Counted from the stretch's first letter, positions 34,125 to 47,297 are shown. The stretch is DNA of 64,000 bases from Botrytis cinerea B05.10 (GCF_000143535.2 NC_037322.1:1116001-1180000), one strand, 5' to 3'. Notes: generated by a model not told the origin, from the letters alone. Made by a program: numbers and translations.

Positions 34125-35416
34125 ATGACAGTTTGGGGGTGGAATCTTGTTGGGTTGCAAGTACTTGAGATACAGGGGGCTAGAATTTGGGATAATATTA
34201 TTCAAAGGGGTTCAAACTGTGACGAATGTCACATGCTTAGGTGATATTTCCTTGTCCTTAGTTTAAAATTAGCTTAAACTAAGCCGTACCTTATTATACA
34301 AAAAATGAAGATCCTTTAAAAATCTCTTTCCTCTTAAGCTTTCTTATTCTAGTTATGTTATTTGACCTCAACTGATATTCTCCATTATGTGATCGTAACA
34401 GGGAGCTTTAGCTCTAAAAGTAGCGAAGCTTCGTGACTTAGAGAGGAATGCTTTATAGGTGATTAAGTGTGACGTATAGTCAGCTAGCAGATTCCTGAAT
34501 TATCAACCTGCTAGTTTGGAATAAAGTGAGCTTGAGATGAATTCTAACCCTCACAAAAACACCAATAAATAAAAATAAAATTCAAATCACCCAAACTCTC
34601 TCTTAACAATGTCAAATATACTTCCTCCCAACGAACTCACACAGTTGAACACGTCAAATCACCAAACCCCATGATCAGATATCCATCGTCAACAATCCAT
34701 CCGAACTGAGAAATTCTCTTAATAGAACTCCATATCTATACCCAGCAACTCACATGTAGAGCAATATAAATATAAAAATAGATATCAAATCTGTACCGAA
34801 GACGAATGTATCAGATGAGATATATAATGATGTGAACATTCTATATTAACATACAGAAGAGTGATATTCCTATACATTTCGATATCATTTACAAACTAAA
34901 CCCGGACATCGAACTCCTCCTCTCAATATCCCCAATCAAGCGAGACAGACATTCATCCACAAGCGAGATCTCCTCGTACAGCGAATTCTTGAAATCTTCC
35001 TCTAACAGTCAAAATTCTAGGCATTATGGCCAGTTATGAGGACCGCTCTATTCCGTGAAAAGTGATTGTGTATACTCATACCCATGTGGAAATATCTCCA
35101 CCATGCAAAATGATTAGGGAGTGCGGCAGCAACCAACTACGGCCACTGATATTTTTTCATCGATGGACAGTTGCAAAACACCTTGAAGCCGTATTCTCGG
35201 ACACGGTAATGAGACTAGATTTAGATACGGTCCAGTCAGTCACTACTGATATCTATAAAGTTTTCTTTCCGATACTAAATAGCACAACACTTTCTCTCAC
35301 ATAGCAGTTCTTCATTTACAAGACACATCCACTTTTCAGATCTACATCTATCAGTTTTGTTCAATTCATAAACGACAAGCTAAACAACCGACATTATCAA
35401 GTTTGATATCGAAGCA
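34125..35416. other. Intergenic
   Basis: No gene was found. The last 150 bp before 35417 are the probable promoter and leader of the next gene. Short frames (for example 35062-35304) lack support. Confidence 0.6.
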
Positions 35417-36013
35417 ATGGCTCCCTTAAGTAAACAATCCCAAAGCATCGAGTCGGGTACAACCGTTCTCTACAATCTCAGCCTTGATGATATCACGGAG
35501 TCCAATGATAGATACAGGAAACAAATTTCCTCATTTTTCCGACCTGTCAAATCGAATAGGGCTGCTAATAAGAAGCAACGCACGCCGACCAGTATCCTAG
35601 AGGACAGTACCAGTATCCTAGAGGATAGTCCCAACATCAAAGAGGATAATCTCAATATCAAAGAGGATAGTCCCAACAACATCAAAGAGGAACGTGAAGA
35701 GGTTTTTGTAGGGTCGGGCACCATGGAAAAAGCCCCTATGGCATTGTTCAGGCGGCGAAGAAATTATAGATCGCAGTATCAGGATATTTCAAAAGCCGGA
35801 TTTGAATATAGCGATTCAATGTCAACGGGCCAGGACTCCAAACATATCAATCCAAGAACCGCCCATTTCATGCTTCGGAGAGAGCAAGGGCTAAGACGAT
35901 TGCTGACTCTGAGTGATGATCAGACGTCTCATGCCCAAATAATGGCTGCAATAGTGGCTAGAGACACTGCCAAAGCAAACGTTCTCAAAAAGACGAACAC
36001 CGGCTCGAAGTAA
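35417..36013 (+). CDS. Hypothetical basic protein with acidic octapeptide-like repeats and a PIP-box-like motif
   Basis: A single exon of 198 residues with a good start context (GAAGCAATGGC). I do not recognise the family. Near residue 33 it has RKQISSFFRPVKS, which resembles the I-x-S-F-F-x-P core of PCNA-interacting (PIP) motifs, although the usual first Gln is Arg. Then comes a tandem array of about 8-residue units (TSILEDS, TSILEDS, PNIKEDN, LNIKEDS, PNNIKEE), encoded by roughly 24-nt DNA repeats at 35589-35690. The second half is basic (FRRRRNYR) and ends in a helix with HAQIMAAIVARDTAKANVL. The protein is probably mostly disordered. A DNA-replication or repair role is only a suggestion from the PIP-like motif. 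Confidence 0.6.
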   Translation: MAPLSKQSQSIESGTTVLYNLSLDDITESNDRYRKQISSFFRPVKSNRAANKKQRTPTSILEDSTSILEDSPNIKEDNLNIKEDSPNNIKEEREEVFVGSGTMEKAPMALFRRRRNYRSQYQDISKAGFEYSDSMSTGQDSKHINPRTAHFMLRREQGLRRLLTLSDDQTSHAQIMAAIVARDTAKANVLKKTNTGSK

Positions 36014-38518
36014 TCCTAGCTAACAAGCTATTGGTATTCTTCAGTAATCATAAACTATGAGAGCTGAGTATCGACGTCTAATAGACGCGCAAACAAGACA
36101 ATGATTATAAATACTTTCACTACTACATTAGTGATGAGGTATAGAGCACTGCGAGTTCTGGGACAATAGTGGCGTTAGGAGCAAGCGAGAGGCATCTTTC
36201 GATTGGCGCTAACTAATGACAATGAACATCATAATTTAATAATGCAATAGAGAATCAAATATTTCATGTACTATAATTGCGGGCGATGAAGAACGCCACT
36301 AATTTTGTCATTACTTGTGTGCAGATATTTAGATCATAACCAAATAAAATCCTCGATGCGAGCCCTCTACTGATATCGCTATCTCGGTTGCGCCATGCAT
36401 AATTGATAACGTGAACATGGGTGACATTCCGCGTTGAACACAAAGGTTTACACACATGCTAATGTCGTGACCATATTATGATTGATTGAACAGAAACGGT
36501 TCAATGAGGCTCCCGAAGTTTATGAGTTTACCGGGTGCCATCGACAACGTACGTGTTTCCAATGCTACCAAGCGCTTGTACATCTCTAAAGAACATCGCC
36601 TGAGAGTAATATTTTTTGAAGTGAGAGGAAACTAAAACGTGAACATAATACGGGTTTTGTGTCCCAAGATCGGGATGAACGAGTCTGTTCTCGCGATAAA
36701 TAGTCTTGCATGATCAAATTCTCCGAAACTTTGGCAAGGAAATTTGTTATAGCATTGTAATGATTTTGTTCCGAAACGGATAACTTTCCGATAACGTGAG
36801 AAAATTAAAGTTTCAACAGAAATACTAGGAAGAAAAAGCAAATCAGAGTGAAAGTAGTGTACCCCGATGTTGCAAACAAAAGCATCTGCTACCCCACCTT
36901 CGATCTGGATAAAGTATCTGAACTGTTCAACACTTTAGATATGTTGGATGGAGGGGCTTTCCATATCAATTGTGGGCAAAATGTCAAAACTTACATACGC
37001 CATGAAACTTCACGTGCTCTAATTCCAATGTAGCCCGAGATCACTATGATTTCAAAGGATCTTGATGACCGATGAGACTTTGTAGAACCTGATACATCAA
37101 ATTTTATACAGCATAAGGCCCTCGCGGGAATAACCTCAGCTCTTATCATTGCCATCTCTTTATCTGAGAAGAAGATTTAACTTTTGCCAAGACGAGAATG
37201 TATGCTCATATTCTCTTCATCTCTTCGGCATGCGCATTATCTCGGCTTGACATCCTAGTGCTCATCCTTGCGAGTGATAAGAGAAGTAAGTAGATTTGAT
37301 GATTGCCTCAATCCAAGAGTGTTTCGGGAAACAGTCGAAGATTGACGGTCTGCGGGTTGATAGATTGTTCACTCAATGTCAAACTTTTGAAGGCAGCAGG
37401 TGTGTACTCATGACGGATAACGAGAGGTGATATGCAGTCAGATCCAAATACATATCTGATCATAGATGTAACATAAAGCTTCTGCTGCGAGTTGAAGGCC
37501 ATCTCAGGAAAGCATGCAGATGAATGTGAGATTCTATGTATGTGAAGAACTTGACCATATGGACGTGAAGTATCTGTAGACGCACTAATGGCTGACGTAA
37601 GCACTTACTGACCGGTTGGTTTTGCCGTGATGATGTAATTGATTAGGTAGCGAAGCGTGGTTTGAGTGAAGTGTGATTCGAGTGAAACTCCACAAAAGCA
37701 GAAGTCAGAAATGGAAGAAGTAAAAAATGTATGAAATAGGGAGTAAAGTGTCTCGTCCAGGACTAGCCTTACTTCGCACCAGTGAGCATGCAGGGACTAA
37801 CAGGATGTTTTATGCTGCACTGCTCGACATCAGACTCTATCTGTCCATTGATCAATCTCGAAGGAATCATCGTCGGTCTGTACCTGTACATCCGCCCCCT
37901 CGATCAGTCCTCCTGTCTGTATGTGCAGTGAAGACAGAGTTAGTAATACCAAGGAATATCCGATTTAAGTGGGGCTTGCCATCGTCATATACACCTTCAA
38001 CCGATGTCATTGGCTCAAGTAGATCAGCCCCTGACGTCCTAACTCGATTAGGAAACTCACCAAGCTAGGTATGATTAAATACCTTTTCTTTGTTTTGTCT
38101 GTTCAAACTGATGGAGAGATCGACTTCACGCAACACAACCACAGTCCGTACTTACATTAATATAGGAATGCTTCACGAATAATGTTATGAGTCTTGTCCA
38201 TTTCAATCCAGCATCCTCCTGCAATTCCCAATCTTCATTTCACACTGACGACGTCGTGATACGATACTTCGTACGCCCAGCCTGTCACTTTTATCACTCG
38301 TTACTTGCCCACGTCGTACCCACATCTCGGCCGGGAACCTTCGGATCATCCCAGCTCTCAGTCTAAATAAGTAACAGGAGCCCGAAAGAATCTCGAAAAA
38401 AAGCTCCACCTCTTTTAACCACACTACAGAGTAGAATACAGGGAGCTGGACCCAATTGAATTACTGTCGTGGACAGTGATCATTGGAGACTACATCACAC
38501 ATCATAGATAGAGTTGAG
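36014..38518. other. Intergenic; only unsupported short frames
   Basis: Frames at 36848-37033 and 37727-38068 (plus) and 37604-37308 (minus) have some protein-like composition but no recognised motif or splice link. The 300 bp before 38519 are the promoter side of the Mam3-like gene. Confidence 0.5.
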
Positions 38519-41040
38519 ATGACCTCAAAATCGATTGTCGGAAGTCCTCGCTCAAGCTTCATTGGCAATGGCTACACTTCTACAAGACCTGCCGTCTTGG
38601 GTCTTGCGAAAATTCTGTTCTTGAGCATCTGCCAAATCACTTCAGTATCCGCCGCTCCTATTACCGCCTTTCTCGGAATTGCCAGTGAAGAGGATGCGCC
38701 AAAAGATGCCGAAGACGCCAGTTTGTGGTTGTATCTATCAGTTGCGGCTGTTCTGGTTCTACTTGGAGGTGCTTTCGCGGGATTGACCATTGCGTGAGTG
38801 TTCAATTGAAGTTCACATATTTCCCATACTAATAGAAATTTTCATCCAGATTGATGGGACAAGATGGCGTTTATTTACAAGTTATCGCGACTTCCGGAGA
38901 AGGAAAAGAACAGAGACATGCGCAAAAGGTATATGGATTATTACAAAAAGGCAAACATTGGGTTCTTGTGACATTACTACTCAGCAATGTCATTGTCAAC
39001 GAAACGCTTCCTATTGTTCTCGATCGATCGCTCGGCGGAGGATGGCCTGCGGTTCTTGGTAGTACAGTTTTAATTGGTACGTAATATAGTTTCCGCATTG
39101 ATGAGAGTTGTGTTGATTCGATTTAGTTATCTTCGGAGAGGTAATCCCTCAATCGATTTGTGTGCGATATGGTCTTTCCATCGGAGCATTTATGGCACCA
39201 CCTGTGCTAGGTCTTATGTGGTTATTAGCACCTGTTGCATGGCCAACTGCCAAACTTCTCGACAAACTACTGGGAGAGGATCATGGAACTGTATACAAGA
39301 AATCTGGTCTCAAGACACTTGTCACTTTACACAAAACTTTAGGAACAAGTCCTAGCGATCGATTGAACCAAGATGAAGTTACAATCATCAGTGCGGTGTT
39401 AGACTTGAAAGAGAAAGCAGTTGGAGATATTATGACACCAATGGATGATGTCTTCACTATGAGTGCCGACACGATACTTGATGAGGATACCATGAACGTC
39501 ATTTTGAGTGCTGGTTATTCTCGCATTCCTATCTACGAACCTGGAAATGAGAAGAACTTTGTCGGTATGCTTCTGGTTAAGATTCTTATTACTTACGATC
39601 CGGAAGACTGTAAACGTGTCAGTGATTTCGCTTTGGCTACCTTACCGGAGACTCGACCTGAAACTAGTTGCTTGGACATTGTAAACTTCTTCCAGGAAGG
39701 GAAATCTCATATGGTACTTGTTTCAGAATACCCTGGCGAGAACTTTGGTGCTACCGGTGTGGTTACATTAGAAGACGTCATTGAAGAGCTCATTGGAGAG
39801 TAAGTAAAAACCATCGTTCTCTATTTGCATGGATCTAACGAATGATAGGGAAATTATTGACGAGTCTGATGTTTACATTGATGTTCACAAAGCCATCAGA
39901 CGAATGACCCCTGCTCCCAAATCTTCAAGAATCAAGCCAAATCAAGTCGTTGAACAACCGGCCAATGGTTCTCTTAAAGCTGCCGAGGATAGTCTCATCG
40001 ATCTCTCGGAAGACCGTCCAGGTAGCTTGCAGGCTGGGGGTAGAAGACGTAATCAAACCGAGGTCAGAAGCGCCAGCCCTGCCAATCATTTCGGTACTAG
40101 CCCCAAGACGACTTTCATGCGTAGAGTTTCAACAGGTGACAATGACAGGAATGTCGTTGCCGTCAGAGCTAATATGAATGATATGCGTGAGCACTTGAAA
40201 CATTTAGGCCCATCCAATCTTGCTAGTCGACCAAAGATGACAAAGTATCAGTCTGTAAAAATTAAGCCTGGAAATGTTCTTGCTGGTAATAGAACCGATT
40301 CCAGAACTGACTCGATTCCTCATCGTGGATCTATTGCCGAAGAGTCTGGTTTCGAACCATACCATGATGTTCCAGGACCTCACGGTGGTGAAGGTGAAGG
40401 GCTACTCAGATCAGCCGGGCAAGATGCCAAAGATGGAGTTCAAGCTTTGCAACAAGGTTATGGCACTTTGAGTAACCGCATTCCCAATAAACTTTCCGAG
40501 GAAGAAGCGGGCAAACCACCACAATACGATGGTCCACTCAGTCCAGTAGGGCAACCACAATCGCCCGGCAACAATCTTTCGATTTCCAACTTTTTCAACA
40601 AAAACAAAAGCACAGATACCGTCGGATCTCTACCGTCTCAAAAGAGCGGTACAAGTCCTCCAGCCAGACAACCCAAAAAGAGAAGTACAGCTAGAAGTGG
40701 AAGTATCACAGAAAACTTGGTAGAAGCTGGTGGTATCAGAAAGATGGTTTTGGAGACAAACGCAAGTAGTGAAGAGGAAAATCATAAAGATGGTAGAGTG
40801 CTACACTCAAGTAGTACTGGTAGTGGAAGCAAGAGTGCTAATGGGGGAGAAAATAAGTTCATGCAGTTTTTGAGTAATGCGGCAAGCGCGGATAAATTGA
40901 CGGATGGAGAGAGAAAGAGTCAAAAATCTAGTCAGACGGATAATACGGGGCCGGATAGCGGAAGTGGTGTTGGCAGTTCTAAGGGTCATAGCAAGAAGAA
41001 GAGTAAGAAGAAGGGAAAGAAGAAGAGCAGTACGAAGTAG
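38519..41040 (+). CDS. CNNM/Mam3-type membrane protein (DUF21 and CBS domains)
   Basis: Exons are 38519-38793, 38850-39076, 39127-39799 and 39849-41040 (introns of 56, 50 and 49 nt), giving 788 residues, similar to yeast Mam3. The first transmembrane segments are [20 protein letters not shown] and [20 protein letters not shown], followed by the DUF21 signature ([53 protein letters not shown]). A CBS pair follows ([40 protein letters not shown], and [20 protein letters not shown]). The C-terminal 400 residues are polar and disordered, ending in a Lys-rich tail ([14 protein letters not shown]). The family handles divalent metals: Mam3 at the vacuole membrane affects manganese, and CNNM proteins affect magnesium. 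The final intron sits exactly at the end of the CBS region. It converges on the kinase gene, with 545 bp between stop codons. Confidence 0.94.
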
Positions 41041-41585
41041 AGAGAAGTGATATGTATTTATATTCAGGTGTGGGAAAGTCGAAGGTGAAAATTGAGAGAC
41101 GGATGGAAATTGCTTTAAGGTTGCTCGGAAAGGGGGGGAAGAAGATGGATTAATGATATTGCTGGCTATTATGCGAAACGAAGGGCCGAAGGTTGGGGTG
41201 AAGGGTGAGGGTAAGGGTTTCTGTATTTATTTATGTATGTATATAAAAGTTCTTCGATGAAATGATGTGGTCGCTGGCGGTCGCAATCAATTCCTGAATG
41301 AGATTTCCTTTGGGGCGGTATGTGTATATATGTGTATGTGTGTATGTTTGGTGATATGTTGTTATATAATCATAGGTGTAACTGATTCTGGGACCTGGGT
41401 AGGTACAAAAACAATGCAACTCTGACGACACGCAAAGGCCTTGGGCAGAAAACCTGGCACGATGATTCCTTCGCAAGTTCTAGAATATCCGAATAATAGA
41501 TCATGGATGTCATGTAGTTTTGCTCGAAGTTTTTAACTTATTTATTTATTTATATCTTTATATATATAGATGATATATCCAATTC
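41041..41585. terminator. Shared 3' flank of two convergent genes
   Basis: The sequence between the stop codons of the Mam3-like and kinase genes is AT-rich, with AATAAA-like and TATATA stretches suited to polyadenylation of both. No coding frame is convincing. Confidence 0.4.
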
Positions 41586-43894
41586 TCAAGTCTTCCCTCT
41601 CACCATTCTCGCCCATGTCGGTTTAATCGTTCTTTCTTTCTCCTTCTCATGTTCTCTCTTCTTCCCCTCCATTCCGATTTTCATCCTCCTACTATCTCCT
41701 AACACTCTACTCATTCCCTCTTTTCTTTTCTCTCCATCTCCATCCCCTATCTTTCCTCTGCTACCACAAGTCGGACTACCCGGCAAGCTCATCGTTTCCC
41801 CTGGACTTTCTACCGATGTAATGCTTCCATCCGTATCTGTCATTTTGCTCTTGATGGAAAAGACAGAATGGGTGCTGCTGACTAGTGTGGAATTTCCGCT
41901 TCCGGGGCTGCTGTTGCTATGACTGTTGCTAGGAGGTGAGAAGGGCGATTTGTGCGGTGTGATGGGCGTGGGAGAGCGGGTGGGGATGGGGATACCGGAG
42001 GGACGGCGCTGGAGGGTGAGAGAGAGAGGGTCTTTGAGGTTGGTGAAACTGGGGTTTCGTGGGGGGATGCTGACGGGGAAGTAACTTTCTGGGGTGCGCG
42101 GTGCGGGAATGGGGTTAGGGTGGTGGTGGTTGGGATTGGAGGATCGGGATGGAGATGGACATGTACGTGGAGGTGGTATGGAGATGCTGGAGTTGGTGTG
42201 GACGGCGAGATTGTTGATGTTGAGGGTGTTGGTTGGGTGGGGTGTTCCGTAGGCGGGATTGCGACCGCGGCCTCGAGTGTGTGATGGTCGGCGTTTGTGG
42301 GGGGAGTTTAATTCGAGAGCGTTGATACGTTCTTCTGCGCGTATCAAGGCATCGGTTTGTGCTTTTAATTGTTTCTCGTAGCGTTCTTTGAGAACGTCAT
42401 TTTGTTTCTTTGCGTGATTTCGTTCATGTTCTATTCGTAATTCGTAAGTTTGGTCTTTGTTTTGGAGAGTTGCGAGACGCTCTCTCAAGGTGATGTTTTC
42501 GGTTTCTAATTCGGCGATTCTGCTTTTTGATGATAGACTGCTTTCGGAGATAGTTCTCATTTTTGTATCTGGTCGGTCAGATGATTAGAGTGGGTTTTGA
42601 TTGGAAAGTAGATATAAGAGACTCACTTATTGATCGACACAGGACGTCGTTCTTTTTATGGCAGCAAGATAGATGATAGATTTGATCTAATCCCCCAAGC
42701 TCGCATAATCGTTCGTTAACTTCTTTGACCGAAGGTCGTTGTTCCGGTTCGTACAACAACATTTTCTCCACCAGACCAAGTATATTCTTGGCGTCGAAAT
42801 TAGGCTCTTCTTCGTCTGCTAATGCTGCTCTAATTGCCTTGTCTTTTAATTTATTCAGATGTGTTGATAACATCTTATACTTCATTGGCCATTCCTTCTC
42901 CTTTATTACTTCGTCAAATGTCGCTAATTCAATCGAATCTCCATATAATACTGTTGCGATATTGAGGAATATGCAACCTAGGGAAAAGACATCCGCACTT
43001 GACATATGATGATATTCTCCATCATAGACCTCTGGAGCTATCCAAGACGCAGTACCATATCTCCCACAAGTTATGCTATTGTCTGAATCTTTGACGTCTC
43101 TCGCAATGCCAAAATCCGCGAGGTACACCCGACCGGGACTTAATAAAATATTCTTAGGCTTTAAATCCCGATGCCGAACACCTTTTTCATGAACAAACAA
43201 CAACGCCTCTGTAACACATCCCATGAGCTGTTGTAAAAATCCCAGCGCGGTTTCCGTCCTTTTGATATGCGTCGAATGATCTGAAGGGAGAATCGGTCGT
43301 CTCAACATACATAAATCGTCAATTTTCCCAATATCCTTGAGTCCGAGAGCATAAAGCCGTTTCATCGCATCATCCCTATCCGCGCACGTATCGGAACGAA
43401 TCCCTTCTATATCATCGAGAAAAGTGCTCAGGTCGCATGTTGCCGCCGGGTAAAGAAGGAGGTATAGGTTTTTGCGCTTATACGTATATGTGCCGACCAG
43501 CTTTAAGATATGTTTATGCGCCAATTCCTCCATGGCATTAGCTTCCTCCCGGAGCTTTTCGACCGTCATCCCACCACGAGGTATCACGCTGAGATATACA
43601 AATCAGCCTCACGGAGTCATAGAACCGGGGTATTGGAGACAATGCTCACTGTTTGCGGGCCATGGTAACAGCACCATACGTAACGCGCTCCACAAGCCCA
43701 TAGCTCCCAGAGCCTAATTCTTTTTCTGATGATAGGTGTAATTTCTTGTGATCCGTCCAATTTTGAGGATGTTTACCAAATCCAGACCATCCTCCTTTTG
43801 AGCGCTCCCATTCTTCAATTTGCTTTTCTTCGCGAATTTCACTGGCTGGTTGACCGATCACCATTGTCCATCCATCATCTACTGCGCCCGCCAT
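41586..43894 (-). CDS. Protein kinase with C-terminal coiled coil and Pro/Ser-rich tail
   Basis: Exons are 43894-43650, 43588-42627 and 42568-41586, with introns of 61 and 58 nt, giving 729 residues. The kinase shows KELGSGSYGLVERV (Gly loop), MARKH (likely ATP-binding Lys), a helix EEANAMEELAHKHILKLVG, HEKGVRHRDLKPKNILLS (catalytic loop), VYLADFGIARD (DFG) and TASWIAPEVYDG (APE). An insert of about 50 residues precedes HEKGV. After the kinase the frame passes through the second intron into a coiled coil (RIAELETENITLRERLATLQ and on to about residue 500), then a His/Pro/Ser-rich region, and a basic end. Open frames alone would split this into two genes, but splicing keeps the frame. The start is uncertain: the frame stays open above the ATG at 43894, with a CTTTCCAG acceptor-like site at about 44000, so a further 5' exon is possible. 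The class is eukaryotic Ser/Thr kinase; no specific family is assigned. Confidence 0.85.
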
Positions 43895-45567
43895 TGTGAA
43901 TTGATCTTTAGCTGTCGCCAATTCAATTGCGCTTGTGTATCTCCCTTCCCCCTCCAGAATTTCGAGATTGGGAATCAAGAGCTTGCGAATATTCAACCTG
44001 GAAAGGTTTTTTGAATGAACGAAATCTTACTGTACAATTAAGTGTAAGAATATATGTATGATGCACTGCCTCAGTTCAAAGCTGGAAAATTCGTTGAGGC
44101 GAAGTTCGTGGCTGGCATCCCCGCATATGCAGTGTAACATCACCATGTTTATCGTGCAGATCGGATTTTCCATCCCACTTTTCAAAGGATGATACAAACA
44201 AAAGTATTGACAACTTGTCGTAATTTCGACGATATATACCTAGTATCATCGTCGCTCCCGAGATAGCTGAGCAAAAGCATAGTAGAAAATCCGGAGTAGT
44301 TCTCTATGTATAAAGAAAATAATGGCCTCTAAAAATTTCTAAAGAGTAGTTCATCTCTCGAACTCTGGAACCAGGTTCTCAGAAAATATGAATAGTCAGT
44401 TGCTCTCAGTCTTCCCTCGATGTGTTTTTCGATTTTGAACATATGTCTCCTCATTCAATTTGCCTCCTTAAAATCGCGTTTTGAGACGGTATCGTGAAAG
44501 GAGCAGCTAAGAATCAGGGCAAGTAGCTTCTGCCTCAATTACCAAACTTAAGTGTGCGGAGCAGACTTTATCCCATCTCCAATCATGAATTAAAGTGGAA
44601 TGTTAGATCAGTACTTTCCACCTCAATCATCCACCATTCATCTGTCCAAATGCATAGGTGTCAATAGCATCTAAGCAAGCATTATATCCGATAGCCATGT
44701 TTTCGCCAACCATAGATAATTGAATTATGGCTACAATAAGACGAGTTTAAGACTATATAAATTCAAATATTAAAGATTTACAACCTTCCAAATCTGATGC
44801 GGCCATGTAGCAAGTAAAAAAGCTCGGTTTTCTCCCTGGCATGGCAATTTCAAATCAATGGCATGTTTTCGGTCGACCTCTTACTGTCGCTCGCTTATTC
44901 ACAGTCTAGATTCTGGTCGCAGAAACGGCTGTCAAACAACCTTCAATCTATTCGTTGAGAATCGAGGGTAAGCGCTTGTAAATTTGCTCTTCCAGAGGCT
45001 GTGAGGCCTTAGTTTAGACCATTTGTTGTTTCTACGTCACTCAGATTGTTGGTTTATCCAGTTTGAACATACACACCAGACCATATCCTTCCAATCCTGA
45101 CCTCAAGCATGGCGTCATTTCTTCGGTCAATCATATTATAATGGAGAAGATGCCCATCTCAAATTTATTTTGTTCTCAATATAGTGCAATCACACCCTAT
45201 TGATAATCTCCGAGAAAATCAGAACTGGACGATTATTTCATCCAACAAACAATATGAGTTCACTACGGGTTTTGAAACCAAACACATTGTATATTATTTT
45301 CGAAACGAGAACAACGAGAGAAACTAGTGATGTACCTATACGTCCCTTAGGAAATGACAACACTGTGATTAATCACTTATTCTTCTCATTTCACGTTGAA
45401 ATTTGCTAACAATTTGGTAGAAAGTTAGTGCTTATATATCCGGCTCAAAAGATCCCTGGATTGGACTCTGGGGCACAATAAACCCAAAAATATCCACAAA
45501 CAGAACAGTGAAATTTAGAGACATCAATCTTCGCCACCATTCCCAAATTTTCTTTCTCTGGGAGATC
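43895..45567. other. Intergenic, possible upstream exon of the kinase gene
   Basis: About 1.7 kb without a clear gene. The first 110 bp may hold more of the kinase coding region. A short frame from 45254 (51 codons, plus) is unsupported. Confidence 0.5.
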
Positions 45568-46716
45568 ATGCCAACAAATAACAACAAGAGAGTGTTAAAT
45601 CGTCTCCAGCAGATGTATCTAAGCAATAAACATGGCGATTGGACTGCCTCCAAAGCATCATTACGTCTCTTACAAATGTTACATGGGGGTCACAAGAAAA
45701 ATTTATTGTTCCAGCCAATTATCCGTAAGTGAAATGGCTCACCTTACAATCATGCAATAAGTCACTAATTTACTAAAGCTGCTCATGCATCTGGAGTCTT
45801 TAGAACCATCCAAGAAGCTGAAAGGAAATTGCCCGTACAAGATAGAGGATTACCAAGTAACTTGACAATACTGAGAGTACAGCCTGGTGAAAATATTCAG
45901 ATAGTAGATTTTGACACGACACCTACCCTTAAGATCATAGGTGTACTTTCAGAGCATCAGCATCATCATCATCATCATAATCATCATCATCATCATCAGC
46001 ATCGTGGCCGAAGTCATAGGCGTCCCCGCGTAATTCACCGGAAAAGTTCATGGCAGAGAGGACGGCACTATTATGATCATAGACGCCCTCGTGATAGAAA
46101 TGGCTCTTTTGAAGATCACCCCTTGCCCAACAAGACAAAGAATCTGGCGATGCATGAGCCGGGAATGGGTGAGTACATGGAGCCATCTAAATATGCTGAA
46201 CAAGATCATTCGCGACGATCATCGGTGCCTCAATTATCATCAACAGCCCCACCATTTTATCCAACAGTTGGTGCCCTCCCAGCTGGAGGCTATGCAATAC
46301 AACCTCCAAATGGCCCCCAAGTAGTCGCTGTACCTCAATACCCTCAAGTGATTCCAACTATGTCAGAAGGTCGACCTCTTGCACCACAGACTGCTGAACC
46401 ACTTCCAGTACCGATATCCAGTTCCACTTCTGGTAGACGTCGATCTATATCTTCACAACCAACTAATACATGTCATCGAAAAGAGTCTAACTATCAGAAC
46501 TCTTATCATCCTTCAACTGATTCCATCAGTTCTAATCCCCGTCGTCGTCGTAGCTCTGAGTCTGGAGCTAGCTATCATGGAAAGGGAAATATACAAGGGG
46601 AAAATCTTAATTCCAATCATGAACACCACCTCGGCGTCAGAGAAACTCTATCTCATATCAAAGATAAACTCATGCATCCTGAACCACCAACACCCTCAGG
46701 TCGCTTGGTCGCATGA
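45568..46716 (+). CDS. Hypothetical protein with a poly-His run and basic Ser-rich C-terminus
   Basis: Exons are 45568-45724 and 45779-46716, joined across a 54-nt intron (GTAAGT..TACTAAAG), giving 364 residues. The N-terminus is MPTNNNKRVLNRLQQMYLSN. A short conserved-looking core spans the splice site (HASGVFRTIQEAERKLPVQD, then NLTILRVQPGENIQIVDFDT). Next is a run of fifteen or so His residues broken by Asn and Gln, followed by Arg-rich GRSHRRPRVIHRKS. The second half is Pro/Ser/Arg-rich and looks disordered, ending in VRETLSHIKDKLMHPEPPTP. I do not recognise the family. Poly-His runs can bind metal ions or target proteins to nuclear speckles; neither is shown here. Four residues of the intron-containing frame match in both exons, so the splice is reliable. 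Confidence 0.72.
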
Positions 46717-47297
46717 TAGATAGATCTGTTATTTCACATGGAAGTGTCCCGTTTTAGTCTGTACGCCCACTGGTGGACCTTGATGTATGTTTATACATAT
46801 TGTTTGTATGAACGAATGGGTATTCTAAACGAAGTCAAGAAGTATCTCATGTCCATAAATACATCGCATAGTGATAATAATAATAATAGAATGAGTTGCT
46901 TTTTTCAGTTTAGTTAGTCCTAAATCCAATGTGTATCAAGATCCTCTTTCGGGTACTTGAGTTAAAGGTTCCTATGGGGTTTTTCTCCAAGTTTGTTTCC
47001 ATGCCGAGAATTCATCACATTTTTGATAGAAATTCCAGTAAATGCAAGCCTTACATTCAATAAGCAATGAGGATAATAATAAATTGGAATCAAGTGATCT
47101 GCTAAGGTTATTCTTTCAGATATAGTGAATCTATGATGACAAATGAGCTTCACGCACGATTTCAATTTTCTTCACAAGTAACAGTAGTCTCGAACTCTAC
47201 ACCTTAAATTCTTTCACGATATCAACACTTCATGGAAGACTACAAGGTCTCAGCGACAATAATCTCCTCGTCGATGTCACACTACTAAGTCATTTCG
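46717..47297. other. Intergenic
   Basis: No gene recognised. It holds the 3' flank of the His-rich gene (AATAAA-like sequences near 46880) and ordinary AT-rich DNA. Confidence 0.55.

Noticed and set aside
36848..37033. Protein-like short frame of 61 codons
   Set aside because: No ATG start, no family, no neighbouring exons.
37727..38068. 113-codon plus-strand frame
   Set aside because: No recognised motif and an arginine/serine composition typical of random frames.
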